A program made the position numbers and the translations under genes. Below are positions 1 to 9,163 of a DNA stretch of 64,000 nucleotides, piece by piece. How positions within the stretch are numbered: position 1 is the stretch's first letter; each line of letters begins with the position of its first letter. The notes beneath the pieces were generated by a model, which was not told where the DNA came from, did no database searches, and saw only the letters and a program-made list of their open reading frames with translations. Where the stretch lies: IMG/VR virus record IMGVR_UViG_3300025889_000087, positions 1 through 64,000 of that record. One strand, 5' to 3'. This DNA comes from a virus.

Positions 1-607
1 TGTGGTCGCTTTCAGCAGACACGTCAGTGAAGGTCGAGGCCTCCGCGAAGGAAGACGACGTGATGCGGTCGAGCGACTCAAAGTCGTTCCCTGCGGGGGT
101 GTCGATGTCCTGAAGGAGCATCCGGTTGATGTGCTCGGTGTGGTGCTTTGCCATCTCCATCTTCATGACGGCGCGAGCATCACCGAGGCCGTCGTCCTTG
201 TCCGCGAGGAACATGGCCGTCTCCGTCAGGTCGAAGGTGTGGGCCACGGTCTTGGGCTTGGTGCTGACTTCCGCGAAGGTCGGCTTGCTCGTCTCGGGGA
301 GGGTGGCGTTCTCAGGAACACCGCCGCCCTTCGTGAAGTCGGGCTTGGCGGTGGTGACGCGCCATCCGCTCTTCTCCCAAGGCTTCTTGGGGAGGATGGA
401 GAAGGCGTTGAACTCTTGGTTCAGTTGGGACCACACCTTGCGGCCAAAGATGGCCTGATAGGTGCCGGAAGTGGACGACGCGAGGGGCGAGTCTGCCTTG
501 AGCAGATCGGTCCCTGCGTAGGCCCAAGCGTTCTGCCCGGAGCCTGCCCCGTAGTAGAGGCGTTCCATGTCTTCAATCGTTCGGATGTAGCCAGTGCTTC
601 CACTCAT
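1..607 (-). CDS. Major capsid protein, HK97-like, N-terminal part (cut by window edge)
   Basis: The frame is open from the start codon to the left edge, so only about 202 residues are visible. It lies directly downstream of the prohead protease, which is where HK97-type viruses place the major capsid gene. The N-terminus reads MSGSTGYIRTIEDMERLYYG; residues about 60-110 mix short basic and beta-prone segments (SILPKKPWEKSGWRV, then GGGVPENATLPET) that resemble the E-loop/N-arm side of an HK97 fold, but this is judged mainly from context. Two adjacent ATGs (610 and 607) are possible; 607 is preferred because GAGGTGA then sits at normal Shine-Dalgarno spacing. Loss of the C-terminus prevents a fold check here. 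Confidence 0.75.
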   Translation of the reverse strand, partial: MSGSTGYIRTIEDMERLYYGAGSGQNAWAYAGTDLLKADSPLASSTSGTYQAIFGRKVWSQLNQEFNAFSILPKKPWEKSGWRVTTAKPDFTKGGGVPENATLPETSKPTFAEVSTKPKTVAHTFDLTETAMFLADKDDGLGDARAVMKMEMAKHHTEHINRMLLQDIDTPAGNDFESLDRITSSSFAEASTFTDVSAESDH

Positions 608-623
608 CATATCACCTCAGTGT

Positions 624-1988
624 TCAGATTCCTCCGCGGAGGCTCGACTGTGCGAGATCCTCCAAGGCCCGCCACGCATCCAGTCCGTTGCCGAGGGCAG
701 CAAACTCTTCATGGGTGGGGACGCGGACTTGGCTCTCAGGGACGGCGACCGCCGACTTCACAATTTCCGTGTTCTCCTGCTTGAGCGTGGCGACTTCAGC
801 GCGGAGGGCCGCAATTTGCGACGTGTAGTCGCGGGACTTGTGGACTTCCATGGCGCGGGCCGTCTCAGCCTCGTATCGCTCGGACCACTCCTTCTCAACG
901 AGGGCCTTCACGGCCTCTTCGTCGCGGATGGCAGCGTAGGCGGAGTAGCCTCGCTCAAGGTTCTTCGGGGAAAGGTCGAGGCCGCCCTTGATGACGGCAC
1001 CGGGACCGGGGGTCGGGTGCTGCATACCGGGGACCTGCGGCTGCTTGATCACGTATTTGTTGGACCGAGCGTTGGGGAGGGAGGGGCGAGGCGCGAGGGT
1101 CGCGTCTTCGCCACTGCCGTAAAGGTCGCCCTGACCGCGGTGGCCGAAGCCGTGCTCGCCGTCCTCGCCAATCATGTAGGCCTTGCCGAGTCCGAAGTGG
1201 TCGCGCAGACCGTCAAGGTCCACGCCCGCTTCGTGAGCGAACTTCTCCAAGGTGTCGATGTAGGCGACGGCTGCCTGCTCGGCAATCTCCGCCTTCTCGG
1301 TCTTGTTGTCCTTGTCGGAGCAGATGTGGCAACCCTTGCACATCGCGCCCTTGCAGGACATCTTTTCGTCGCTCTTTTCTTCCATTCCCTTGGAGATGCG
1401 TGCGAGGGCATCGCGGATCTCAGTCAGGGTGTTCGTTTGTTCGCTCGTCATGTCTTGTTCACCATCCATTTTCAACAGGGTGTATCGGCTTTCGGGGTTG
1501 ATCCCCTTTTTGCACAGGGTGATTTCATGGAGTTCCATGTTGGTAATCTCCCTGTGCGCTCCGTGTTCGGGGGTGCTCTTGTTCACGCGGAACAGGGCTT
1601 GGCCCCCGATGGAGAATGCCCGCAGTTCGCCACTGCGGATTTGGTTTTGCACTTCGCGTGCCTTCTCGATGTCGTCGCGGATGCGGCAAACGACAAAGAG
1701 GCCGTGGTCGTCCACTTCGGACTTCCACACACGTCCTTCACTATCCGTGTAGGAGGGGAGGACTTCGCCAACCTGAATACCACTGTGCGCCAATTGCACG
1801 TTGCGGTAGGAGGGGTTTTCCATGAAGCCGCCGAACGCCTTCTTGAGAGCAGACACAGGGATTCGGTCGCCCTGCTTGTCCACCATGTCCACGGAGGCGT
1901 AGCCCGCGATCACCATGCCGCCATCGGCGGAAACAGACTTCAGAATGAAGTCCGCTCCAGTGGCGGTCCATGTCGCGGCGGTTGCCAT
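624..1988 (-). CDS. HK97-type prohead protease (U35 family) with C-terminal scaffold-like coiled coil
   Basis: This is the capsid maturation protease, which cleaves scaffold and capsid protein inside the prohead. The N-terminal 160 residues carry the family pattern: GYASVDMVDKQGDRI (29-43), a candidate catalytic His68 in VQLAHSG, candidate Ser126 in ELRAFSIGG, then LHEITLCKKGINPESRYTLL closing the domain. The remainder contains a small Cys cluster (CKGAMCKGCHIC) and a charged coiled coil near residues 370-420, as expected of a fused scaffold domain. The frame also offers a TTG three bases upstream; ATG at 1988 is preferred. A TATA-like element and palindrome lie just upstream, so protease and capsid genes may have their own promoter. 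Confidence 0.9.
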   Translation of the reverse strand: MATAATWTATGADFILKSVSADGGMVIAGYASVDMVDKQGDRIPVSALKKAFGGFMENPSYRNVQLAHSGIQVGEVLPSYTDSEGRVWKSEVDDHGLFVVCRIRDDIEKAREVQNQIRSGELRAFSIGGQALFRVNKSTPEHGAHREITNMELHEITLCKKGINPESRYTLLKMDGEQDMTSEQTNTLTEIRDALARISKGMEEKSDEKMSCKGAMCKGCHICSDKDNKTEKAEIAEQAAVAYIDTLEKFAHEAGVDLDGLRDHFGLGKAYMIGEDGEHGFGHRGQGDLYGSGEDATLAPRPSLPNARSNKYVIKQPQVPGMQHPTPGPGAVIKGGLDLSPKNLERGYSAYAAIRDEEAVKALVEKEWSERYEAETARAMEVHKSRDYTSQIAALRAEVATLKQENTEIVKSAVAVPESQVRVPTHEEFAALGNGLDAWRALEDLAQSSLRGGI

Positions 1989-2023
1989 CAAAACACTTCA
2001 CTTCGTGAAATGGTATTTAACCG
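1989..2023 (-). promoter_or_regulatory. Candidate internal promoter/operator for the capsid genes
   Basis: On the minus strand a TTAAATA element (complement of 2014-2020) lies about 30 bases before the protease ATG, the spacing expected for an archaeal TATA box driving a leaderless message. Between the two is the inverted repeat TTCAC-TTC-GTGAA (1997-2009). The TATA element overlaps the stop codon of the upstream gene. The TATA-then-palindrome design matches the five early promoters, although the palindrome sequence differs. Confidence 0.4.
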
Positions 2024-5000
2024 TTTATGGGCAAGTCGGGGGCTTCGTCGGCGTCCTGTTCGACCACGACTTCGCCCTCGTCCTTCATTTCTGCTCGCGT
2101 TTTGCGGGGAAAGCGCAGGGTAGCCCGTGCGCCCTCAACCTCAAGTTCACCTTCGATTTCCTCACCGACTCCATCCTTTGTGCTGATTCGCACATGGTTA
2201 GGCATTTCCGGCATTTCACCCGTGTTCAATTCCGCAGGGTCGAACATGGGAATACCCTCGTCGTCTGTAAGCGTGGTGGGACCACGAGGCGCGGTTAGCA
2301 TATCCATGAGGCCATTCCAACCACCACCAGTGATTGAGCCACTAATAGCAGCGAGCGTTGTCCCCGCCTTTGTTTCGACCGTATCATCGTCAATTGCTTC
2401 ATTGACGGTCCAACGCCCATCCTCAGTGCGCTCAAGGCCATATTCCTCAGCGTAGCGATCGAGCATTTGCGACGTGAGACCTTCGATTTTTTCAGTCAAT
2501 TCCTCCGTGCTCAGTGCCTTATCTTCCGCGCTGATGTGGCGTTTTGCGTGGACAAGGGCAACCGCCGTCGGATCTTCTTCACCATCGGGCTCAAGCAACG
2601 AAGCGCGTCTGAACAGGAAGGTATCGGCAGTGCGGAGAAGCGGTGGGTATGGACTGGCCTCGGCCATTCCCTTCTCAATCAGATTCACCGCCACCGGACC
2701 CCACAACCAAGCCTGCTTCCACGCATGGCGGGACAGGGGGCCTTCGGGTTCAATGCTCACAATATCGAGCCCCACCCCGTCCCATTCGCCCTTCACCAAA
2801 AGAGGCACGTTGTGTCCGGGGTATTCCAAAGCGACGTGAGTTCCACGATTCACCACAAAAGGCAGGGTTGTTCCTTTGGTGATGCCGTGGGTGTCGTCGG
2901 GAGCATAAAGCGTCCAAAGATGGTGCGCTTCTTTCCCCTTAGCAAATGTGGACTTCGCATCACGAATCCACATGTCCCCTTTGATTGTGGAGGCAACGTC
3001 CTTCAGTCCTTCATCATCCGTGAACTTGGTGTCAAGAGGCATGGGAAATGAAAGGGCGTCGTTGGTCGAATACATTGTCCGCAAGATTTGCAGCCGATCC
3101 TCCAACGGCTCCATGTGAATGTCGTCGCCCTTGTGGACGAGCAAATCGAAAGCACGAAGGTGCTTTCCTTGAAGCACTGCGTCAAAGGTGCAATCTCCCA
3201 TTTGCTCACAGACGGCCTCTTTGATTACGTCGGACAATTTCACTTCCTTTCCTTTCGCATCCTTTGCTATGACCTTGGAGCCTTTGCGCTCAACAATGAC
3301 GCGCTTTCCTTCCGGCTTCTTTTGGATGACCCATTGTCCACTAAAGCCACGCAATTCCTTGAGGTCATCCAGTTTGTAAATGGTGTGAGCAGGCACAATT
3401 GCCGTTTCAAACACACCTGTCGGTTCGTAATCATCGGCCTTCCAAATGTCCCCGCTGATAACTGGTGGGTGTCCCATGACGTTAGTGACAAACATGGCGG
3501 GCGCATCCCGCTCTTTCGGCGCAATAGGGCGTTGTGCGTGTGTAGGATCGACCGCGCCCAAATGCCCACCGTGAACGGTTTTCTGAATGGTCGTGAATGG
3601 TTGCTTCTTCACATCAAAGCGAATGCCGTTCGCATCCCTGTCCCACTTCCATGCGAGGGTAGCAGGCATTTCATGCCCCCAAGCGTCCATGTCGCCGGAC
3701 AAATAGACGGGTGGAGCAGTGGCTTCTGAATCAGGGTGAATTGGACCAATGTTGGCCTGTTGCGGCGCAATACCCCCGCCCACCATCATAGGGGCGAACG
3801 TCGTTGTGTTTGGGTTGTTGCCTCGCATCAATTGGTAATTCGCCGCTTGGGCCAATTGCTGCATGTTGCCTCGGTTAATCGTGTTCGCCATCAAATTGGA
3901 CGGCATGGTGTTGAACACATCCCCCCCATAACGCTCCATAATGCTGCGAGCCATTTCCTGCATAACGGTGCCGAGGTGCCCGTCCATTTGCGAGAAATGA
4001 GCGTTGTGGTAGTCGTGAAATGCTTCGTCACCGGGGTGTCGCTCGCGGGTGGGACCAATGCGTGGTGCGCCCATGTCGGTGTGAGCCGACACAATGCGCC
4101 CGAGAGGCTGCTGCGTAAGGGCCATGGACGGGATAACCATTCGCCCTTCGGACCCCCTCACTTCGCTCGGGTGCATATGCTGCCCGTGCGCAACGGTGGA
4201 CCAAAGACCACGGCGACGATTGAACGAGCGCACTCGCGGGTGCTCGGAACCTGCTTCCCACCCCGTCGCAATAGCGGGGCGGTGTGGGTGCATTTGCAGG
4301 TCAGGGTGATTTGCGGTTTTGGGGAAGAATGACGAGCCGCTGCCGTGGTATGAATCCTCAGCGTCACTGAGAGGGTGCTCCCTGCTCACCATGAACGACA
4401 TGAGTTCATCACCAAGCCAACCACGGAATGCGGCAGGGTATGAATCAACCATTATCTGACGCAGGGAATTGGCGTCACGTCCAACCCCGCCCCACCACTG
4501 GTATGGCTCCCACCAATGGTGTGTGTGCGAGGGGATGATGGCTCCCTCGTCATTGACGTATGGGGACTTGAAATGATGCAGGCCCTCCATAGGGTCAGGT
4601 GAAATTGGGCCGTGCCGATCCGAGGGACGTTCCCACCAACGAGCGAGAGGCATTGTCCGCTCAAACCAATTCCGCTTCGCCCTATCCCACGAAATGCCCG
4701 CACCGGCCTTCATGGCATTCATCAAGCGGCGTGCTTCGGGTGAGTCCCCGCCCTCCGCGCTTCCCATCTCCTTGAGAATGTCCATGAAGGCCATGCGCTG
4801 CTCAGGCGTCTGCCATTCAAGCCCGAACAAATAGGACAGGAGGCCGAGCCGACTCATGCTCTTCACAACACCTTTTTCCTTCTCAATGGACGCGCCCCAT
4901 TCTCGCATTTTGCGCTCACGGTATTCGTCGTCGCTCAGGAAATTATGCCTGTCCCTGTCCGTCATGTATAAATCGAGAAGGGACTCGGATGGGCGACCGA

Positions 5001-5517
5001 GAAGTTCTTCCATCTCACGAGGAACGACACCACGCCGCTCCATTTCCTGCATAGTGTTCAGAAGCATGTGCCCGTCTTCGTCCTCGTTGATGAGATAGAG
5101 CAAATGCTCCACGAAGTGGGGCTCGCCCCACTGCGCACCTTGGAGAAGGGGCATGGTGGCGTTTTCCCACGAAAGAGGGTGTCGCTTTCCGAATGGGTTT
5201 TCGTCGTGGGCCTGCGGCCAATCTTCTGCGTAGTTCGTAGTGAACCGCCGCTGACCCGCGATGTAGTCGTCATAGCCTCCCACGGGCAGGTTGAGATTGC
5301 TGACAATGGATGGTTTGTCGAGATCCTGCATTCGGTATGGCCCCTGCTCCATGGCGGGGAACATTCCCATGAGCATAGCGTCCTGCTTCTCGACGGCCCG
5401 ACCGTCGGCATAGAATGCCGCTGCGGCCTTCAGAAAGTCTGAGGGGTCAAAATCCACTTTAGTGTGAAATGCAACGAGGGAATCAGTGCGGATTCGCACG
5501 AACTCATCGCGGTTCAT
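2017..5517 (-). CDS. Large virion-operon protein with DNA-ligase-like nucleotidyltransferase domain
   Basis: A 1166-residue protein lying upstream of the protease in the capsid operon. Residues 1-650 are unrecognised and rich in His, Trp and Pro. Residues about 720-930 follow the layout of ATP-dependent DNA ligases: WVIQKKPEGKRVIVERKG matches motif I (KxDGxR, candidate nucleophile Lys734 in KPEGKR), FDAVLQ (778) sits where motif III DGEL is expected, AFDLLVHKGDDI (789-800) matches motif IIIa, RLQILR follows, and GDMWIRDAKSTF takes the place of motif IV. The Glu of motif III and the EG of motif IV are missing, so activity is doubtful. The C-terminus is acidic. ATG at 5517 is preferred to 5568 because it follows GACGGGGGCGATGAA and avoids a long overlap with the upstream gene. 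A tail, head-completion or DNA-end-handling role is possible; none is demonstrated. Confidence 0.7.
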   Translation of the reverse strand: MNRDEFVRIRTDSLVAFHTKVDFDPSDFLKAAAAFYADGRAVEKQDAMLMGMFPAMEQGPYRMQDLDKPSIVSNLNLPVGGYDDYIAGQRRFTTNYAEDWPQAHDENPFGKRHPLSWENATMPLLQGAQWGEPHFVEHLLYLINEDEDGHMLLNTMQEMERRGVVPREMEELLGRPSESLLDLYMTDRDRHNFLSDDEYRERKMREWGASIEKEKGVVKSMSRLGLLSYLFGLEWQTPEQRMAFMDILKEMGSAEGGDSPEARRLMNAMKAGAGISWDRAKRNWFERTMPLARWWERPSDRHGPISPDPMEGLHHFKSPYVNDEGAIIPSHTHHWWEPYQWWGGVGRDANSLRQIMVDSYPAAFRGWLGDELMSFMVSREHPLSDAEDSYHGSGSSFFPKTANHPDLQMHPHRPAIATGWEAGSEHPRVRSFNRRRGLWSTVAHGQHMHPSEVRGSEGRMVIPSMALTQQPLGRIVSAHTDMGAPRIGPTRERHPGDEAFHDYHNAHFSQMDGHLGTVMQEMARSIMERYGGDVFNTMPSNLMANTINRGNMQQLAQAANYQLMRGNNPNTTTFAPMMVGGGIAPQQANIGPIHPDSEATAPPVYLSGDMDAWGHEMPATLAWKWDRDANGIRFDVKKQPFTTIQKTVHGGHLGAVDPTHAQRPIAPKERDAPAMFVTNVMGHPPVISGDIWKADDYEPTGVFETAIVPAHTIYKLDDLKELRGFSGQWVIQKKPEGKRVIVERKGSKVIAKDAKGKEVKLSDVIKEAVCEQMGDCTFDAVLQGKHLRAFDLLVHKGDDIHMEPLEDRLQILRTMYSTNDALSFPMPLDTKFTDDEGLKDVASTIKGDMWIRDAKSTFAKGKEAHHLWTLYAPDDTHGITKGTTLPFVVNRGTHVALEYPGHNVPLLVKGEWDGVGLDIVSIEPEGPLSRHAWKQAWLWGPVAVNLIEKGMAEASPYPPLLRTADTFLFRRASLLEPDGEEDPTAVALVHAKRHISAEDKALSTEELTEKIEGLTSQMLDRYAEEYGLERTEDGRWTVNEAIDDDTVETKAGTTLAAISGSITGGGWNGLMDMLTAPRGPTTLTDDEGIPMFDPAELNTGEMPEMPNHVRISTKDGVGEEIEGELEVEGARATLRFPRKTRAEMKDEGEVVVEQDADEAPDLPING

Positions 5518-5530
5518 TTCATCGCCCCCG

Positions 5531-5995
5531 TCAGGCTTGGGTAGCGATTTTCTCCACGAGGTCAGCAATTTCGCTCAGCAGGCCGGAATCACCACCGCTC
5601 TTGTTGAGCGTGGTAAGCAATTCTTCCACTGGCGCGATGTTCCAATTCCCGTCTTTCCTGTCGCCACCGTCGCTCAATTGCATGTGAAGGCCCGTGCCCG
5701 TCTCATCATAGCCAGTCTTGGCGAAGGCGAAAATCTTCGCCTTCTCGCTGATAGGAGAGCGTTCGGGTGCTACGTCAGTGAAGGCGGGAATCATACCGTT
5801 GGTCTGAAATGGGTGTGCTTCCACAGGCGTGCCGCCCGAATGATCCATGAATTGCGGAGATGCGTTTTCAACCGAACTCTCCTGTTGGTATTTCATCACG
5901 CTATCCCTCCCAAGGACCGCTTCTTCAAGGCTCTTCACAATAGCGAGAAGTTCACCTTCGGGCGTGTTGCTTGGTTCGTGCCAACGGGGTTGCAT
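5531..5995 (-). CDS. Unknown virion-operon protein, 154 aa
   Basis: Not recognised. The sequence is mixed and mostly polar: an amphipathic stretch near the N-terminus (EGELLAIVKSLEEAVLG), a low-complexity middle, and a C-terminal helix (GLLSEIADLVEKIATQA). It lies between the ligase-like giant protein and a coiled-coil protein in the same co-directional run. ATG at 5995 follows GGTGA, whereas the in-frame TTG at 6001 has no better site. A small head or connector accessory protein is a guess from position only. Confidence 0.65.
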   Translation of the reverse strand: MQPRWHEPSNTPEGELLAIVKSLEEAVLGRDSVMKYQQESSVENASPQFMDHSGGTPVEAHPFQTNGMIPAFTDVAPERSPISEKAKIFAFAKTGYDETGTGLHMQLSDGGDRKDGNWNIAPVEELLTTLNKSGGDSGLLSEIADLVEKIATQA

Positions 5996-6001
5996 GTTCA
6001 A

Positions 6002-6370
6002 TCACCTGTAATTGCGACTTGACGGGCTAATTTTTGTGGGCATAGACGCTTCCGCTTCCTGCCATTCGCGGAGTCGTTCGTCGTGACTCTTGGAGATGAG
6101 AGCACCGTCGCCACTGTTGAATGCTGAGGTAAATGCCGGTCCGTCTGAAAAGTCGCGCTGAAGCGGGTCAAAGGTTTCTTCAGCAAGCGGGGTCATAGCC
6201 CGAAGCCAACCTGCCTTTTGCATAAGAGTAGCCGGATCGTCCATAGCCTTGACGAGCACCGCTTCGCGTCTTTCAAGGGATTCAATGCGAGAATTGAGGC
6301 GACGGATTTCGTCGGTCAATTCCTTGAGCAGTTCAGTCGTAGCCTCACCGACGCTCAATTCTTCAGTCAC
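6002..6370 (-). CDS. Small coiled-coil protein, 122 aa
   Basis: Residues 8-45 form a heptad-like coiled coil (TELLKELTDEIRRLNSRIES and following LERREAVLVKAM), followed by a polar tail. The start is GTG, four bases after the stop of the next gene upstream. Position between portal and protease suggests a minor head or scaffold-like role, but no family was recognised. Confidence 0.65.
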   Translation of the reverse strand: MTEELSVGEATTELLKELTDEIRRLNSRIESLERREAVLVKAMDDPATLMQKAGWLRAMTPLAEETFDPLQRDFSDGPAFTSAFNSGDGALISKSHDERLREWQEAEASMPTKISPSSRNYR

Positions 6371-6371
6371 T

Positions 6372-6941
6372 TCACATGCCCCCCATCATAGGTCCCGGCA
6401 TTGGCATAGCCCCCGGAGGCATACCTGCCGGTCCGGGCGCGGGCATGTTCGACAGGGAACCGGGACCGGGCATACCGGGCATACCGCCGCCCATTTCCAT
6501 TCCGGGCATGTGCTGCACCATTGGTGCATCTCGCAGGCGAATGACTTCGCACATGTTGCGCAGATCCTCGACCCGCTGACGCAGGGCCATGAGCGACTGA
6601 GCGTGGCCGAGAACCGTTTCGCCGTCGAGGTCCTCAGTGTAGCGGGATTGACCGATGGTTCCGATGTGCGCGGTGAGGTCGGTGGCAATATCTGTAAGCC
6701 GCTGCTCAACGTCAGCCAACGCTTCCTTGGACGAACCGTAGACCTTCCCTGATTGCATCAAAGCATCCATGTCCGCGGGTGAGGGACCGGCTGCGGGGGG
6801 AGGTGAAGGGGGGGCCGGAGGGGTGACTTGACCGGGCAGGGAGGCTAACTGTCCCGTCCCCTGATCGTCAGCCTTGCGAATGTCGGACATAATGGCGAGG
6901 GTCCTCATGCGGTCCGCAATAGAGGGGCTCCCACGATACAC
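6372..6941 (-). CDS. Met/Pro/Gly-rich protein with helical centre, 189 aa
   Basis: Not recognised. A Pro-rich linker (residues about 40-55) leads into a helical segment (about 60-135) with heptad character (ALADVEQRLTDIATDLTAHI). The last 50 residues are a low-complexity MPG/GMP run (MPGMEMGGGMPGMPGPG). The start is GTG at 6941, seven bases after the previous stop. Comparable Met/Pro/Gln-rich tails recur in several neighbours, which suggests they belong to one virion assembly. Confidence 0.65.
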   Translation of the reverse strand: MYRGSPSIADRMRTLAIMSDIRKADDQGTGQLASLPGQVTPPAPPSPPPAAGPSPADMDALMQSGKVYGSSKEALADVEQRLTDIATDLTAHIGTIGQSRYTEDLDGETVLGHAQSLMALRQRVEDLRNMCEVIRLRDAPMVQHMPGMEMGGGMPGMPGPGSLSNMPAPGPAGMPPGAMPMPGPMMGGM

Positions 6942-6947
6942 CGTAAA

Positions 6948-7370
6948 TCACTCCCGCTGAGGTCGCCAAAAGGTCGTGGAGCGACCGAGGCGGGACACGC
7001 CGAGAACGGTCGCGCCTTCGGTGCCGTCATAATCGCTGACGGTGTTCTTGTGAACCGCCACGTTGCCGAGAACCTGTCCGTCGCCAAGCACCCCATCGTC
7101 GCTCTTGGAGATGGCCGCCGTGGCCGCAAATGACTTTGCGAGGCTGAGGTCTCCTTCAAGCACCGACAGGGCGTTCTTCGCTGCCTCAAGGTGCTTTGCT
7201 ACGTCGTCCATGTTGTTGTGCGCAATTGCTTGCTGCATGGCCTCCATGCTCGCAACGGCACGACGCGCCATGGGGTCCATCTTCTGAATCAAGCCGAAGT
7301 CAAGGAAGCCTTCTGTCATCTCAACCAATCCTTGGGAAGCCACTATTGCACATGAAGGTTCCGTCTTCAA
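6948..7370 (-). CDS. Unknown small protein downstream of portal, 140 aa
   Basis: Mostly helical, alanine-rich (residues about 35-95), with a basic C-terminus ending FWRPQRE. The longest frame starts with a TTG that overlaps the portal stop as TTGA; an ATG at 7319 is the main alternative. The position directly after portal fits a small head protein, but no family was recognised. Confidence 0.6.
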   Translation of the reverse strand: MKTEPSCAIVASQGLVEMTEGFLDFGLIQKMDPMARRAVASMEAMQQAIAHNNMDDVAKHLEAAKNALSVLEGDLSLAKSFAATAAISKSDDGVLGDGQVLGNVAVHKNTVSDYDGTEGATVLGVSRLGRSTTFWRPQRE

Positions 7371-9163
7371 AAGCCCATTCTACGGTCCATATTATTCAAA
7401 CGCTCGTCCACGTTGCGTTCTTCGGGGGACTTTTCGGAATCACGCCGATCCTGCACCGTTTGACTCATGTGATGTTCACCCTCAAAGCGGTTCACGCGGT
7501 CAGGTGATTGGCCCGCACTACGGCGGCTATTGAGCCCCAATTGGGCATATCCCTGACGACGCAGGGGCGTAAGGTCTGTTCCGTTCGTGGTCGTCAGTGC
7601 TTCGGGAACCGGCACTGCGCCGTGGACGGCATCAGTCACAATGCGCTTTACGAGGTCGTCTGCCGTAAGCACGGGGAGCCAATCGCTCGTTTGCACTGGT
7701 CCACCGCCCGGTGGCGCAGGACCGCCTTCAGGACCCGGCCCCATTTGGGGAGGTGGGGGAGGTGCCTCCTTGTAGTCGAATTGGAGGTAGCCATCATCGT
7801 CACGCAGCCGCGCGTCATAGCCCGCCTGCTTCATTTGCAGCATATTGCGAATCGCCATTTCGTCGCGGCGCATCTGCATGATGTCGTCCTCTTCCTCGTG
7901 CGGCTTCAGGGTCATTTCCCATTCATCAATTTGAAATGCGGCGAGAAGAAGAGGGAACAGACGCCCGTTGTAGACGTTCTGACTGGCTGCAAGAGCGCGG
8001 TTTGTGACGACAATTTGCATACCCTCGTTGTTCAGGCCACCGCCGCTCACGTCGTTCATGAAGACGTTCGACACACCGTAAAAGGACGAGATGCGCTGCC
8101 GAATGTCGTCCTTAATTGGGATGTATTGCAGTTCCTCCAACGTGTCCATCATGCGAACGTATTCCAAACCACCGCGACCGCTCTCCGTTTCGACACCAAC
8201 TGTGGGGATGTATTGTGGGTCGCGCTCCAAATGCTCCTGAATGTTGCGAGCCGTGCGCTCGACCGTTTCAAGGTTGGACGACTTGATAACCATAACACCG
8301 CGAGGCATACGTCGCTTCTGATACGCCGCATACACATAATTGTCCATGGCGATTAGCGTGTTCACCTGACGCCACAGGGTCGCCACAGGCGAACGCCCAT
8401 ACAGTTTAGACGGCGACCATTTGCTCAAATGAATGACTTCGCCCTCGGTGTAGACCTGACCCGAACCAACACCTGCGAGATTCATGTAGTGGATAGGGAC
8501 GACGGGGAGACCAGTCTTCGGGCACTTCTCGTCCTTGTCGCTTGTGCGGAACGACCTATCGAGCAGACTCGTGTATTGCTTTCCACCCTTGACGCCACGC
8601 TTGTCCGCAACAATGCGCATGAAGATGGGGTCAGCGCGGGTAATTTCCTTGATGCGGTAGAACTGCGGCTTCCCCGTGTTCGGATCGACGAAGTATTCCT
8701 TGGTGAGAATGATGTATGCGTCGTCCACAATGTTGAGGTCCATTTCCACTTCGCGCATGACTTCAAGGAAAGACTGACCCATTCTGTTGTCTTCATTGAG
8801 CAGGGCATTGGCGTATTCCAATTGCCCATCATCGGCTCCACGCACTTCACCACCACACTTCATGCAATTGTCCACGTCACGCTTGTGCTCATTCTCACAT
8901 TCACGACACTTCTTGACGAACTTCGCTCGCCACTGCCAACCTTTCCTGAACGTCTCCGTTGCCAAGTGGTTGAGAATCGAGCGCAGAACGAGGCATTCGT
9001 ATGAAGCCGCATAAAGTGCGGGAATGGTGATGCCCTGAAGCAACGCCGGTTCCTGCACACCAGTGGTGAACAGGGGCATTTGCGGAGTCGGCGTTTCGTG
9101 CCGCTCCATGTCTACGCCAATTGCGGCAAAGAGACGATCAACCCGCTTCTTCTCATTCACCAT
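7367..9163 (-). CDS. Portal protein
   Basis: The portal forms the dodecameric ring at the capsid vertex through which DNA is packaged and ejected. The 598-residue length and the central pattern (EGEVIHLSKWSPSKLYGRSP, then VATLWRQVNTLIAMDNYVYA) are typical of the family, as is the helical crown segment that follows, with polar residues and PQYIPTVGVETESGRGGLEY. An unusual insertion near residues 85-105 holds four cysteines in a zinc-ribbon arrangement (CRECENEHKRDVDNCMKC). The C-terminus is Pro-rich (EAPPPPPQMGPGPEGG). The gene lies two genes downstream of the large terminase, the usual order, and overlaps its upstream neighbour by 11 bases. Confidence 0.88.
   Translation of the reverse strand: MVNEKKRVDRLFAAIGVDMERHETPTPQMPLFTTGVQEPALLQGITIPALYAASYECLVLRSILNHLATETFRKGWQWRAKFVKKCRECENEHKRDVDNCMKCGGEVRGADDGQLEYANALLNEDNRMGQSFLEVMREVEMDLNIVDDAYIILTKEYFVDPNTGKPQFYRIKEITRADPIFMRIVADKRGVKGGKQYTSLLDRSFRTSDKDEKCPKTGLPVVPIHYMNLAGVGSGQVYTEGEVIHLSKWSPSKLYGRSPVATLWRQVNTLIAMDNYVYAAYQKRRMPRGVMVIKSSNLETVERTARNIQEHLERDPQYIPTVGVETESGRGGLEYVRMMDTLEELQYIPIKDDIRQRISSFYGVSNVFMNDVSGGGLNNEGMQIVVTNRALAASQNVYNGRLFPLLLAAFQIDEWEMTLKPHEEEDDIMQMRRDEMAIRNMLQMKQAGYDARLRDDDGYLQFDYKEAPPPPPQMGPGPEGGPAPPGGGPVQTSDWLPVLTADDLVKRIVTDAVHGAVPVPEALTTTNGTDLTPLRRQGYAQLGLNSRRSAGQSPDRVNRFEGEHHMSQTVQDRRDSEKSPEERNVDERLNNMDRRMGF

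Noticed and set aside
594-2123. Long plus-strand frame opposite protease and capsid genes
   Set aside because: Composition typical of an antisense shadow; the minus strand holds a recognisable protease and capsid start.
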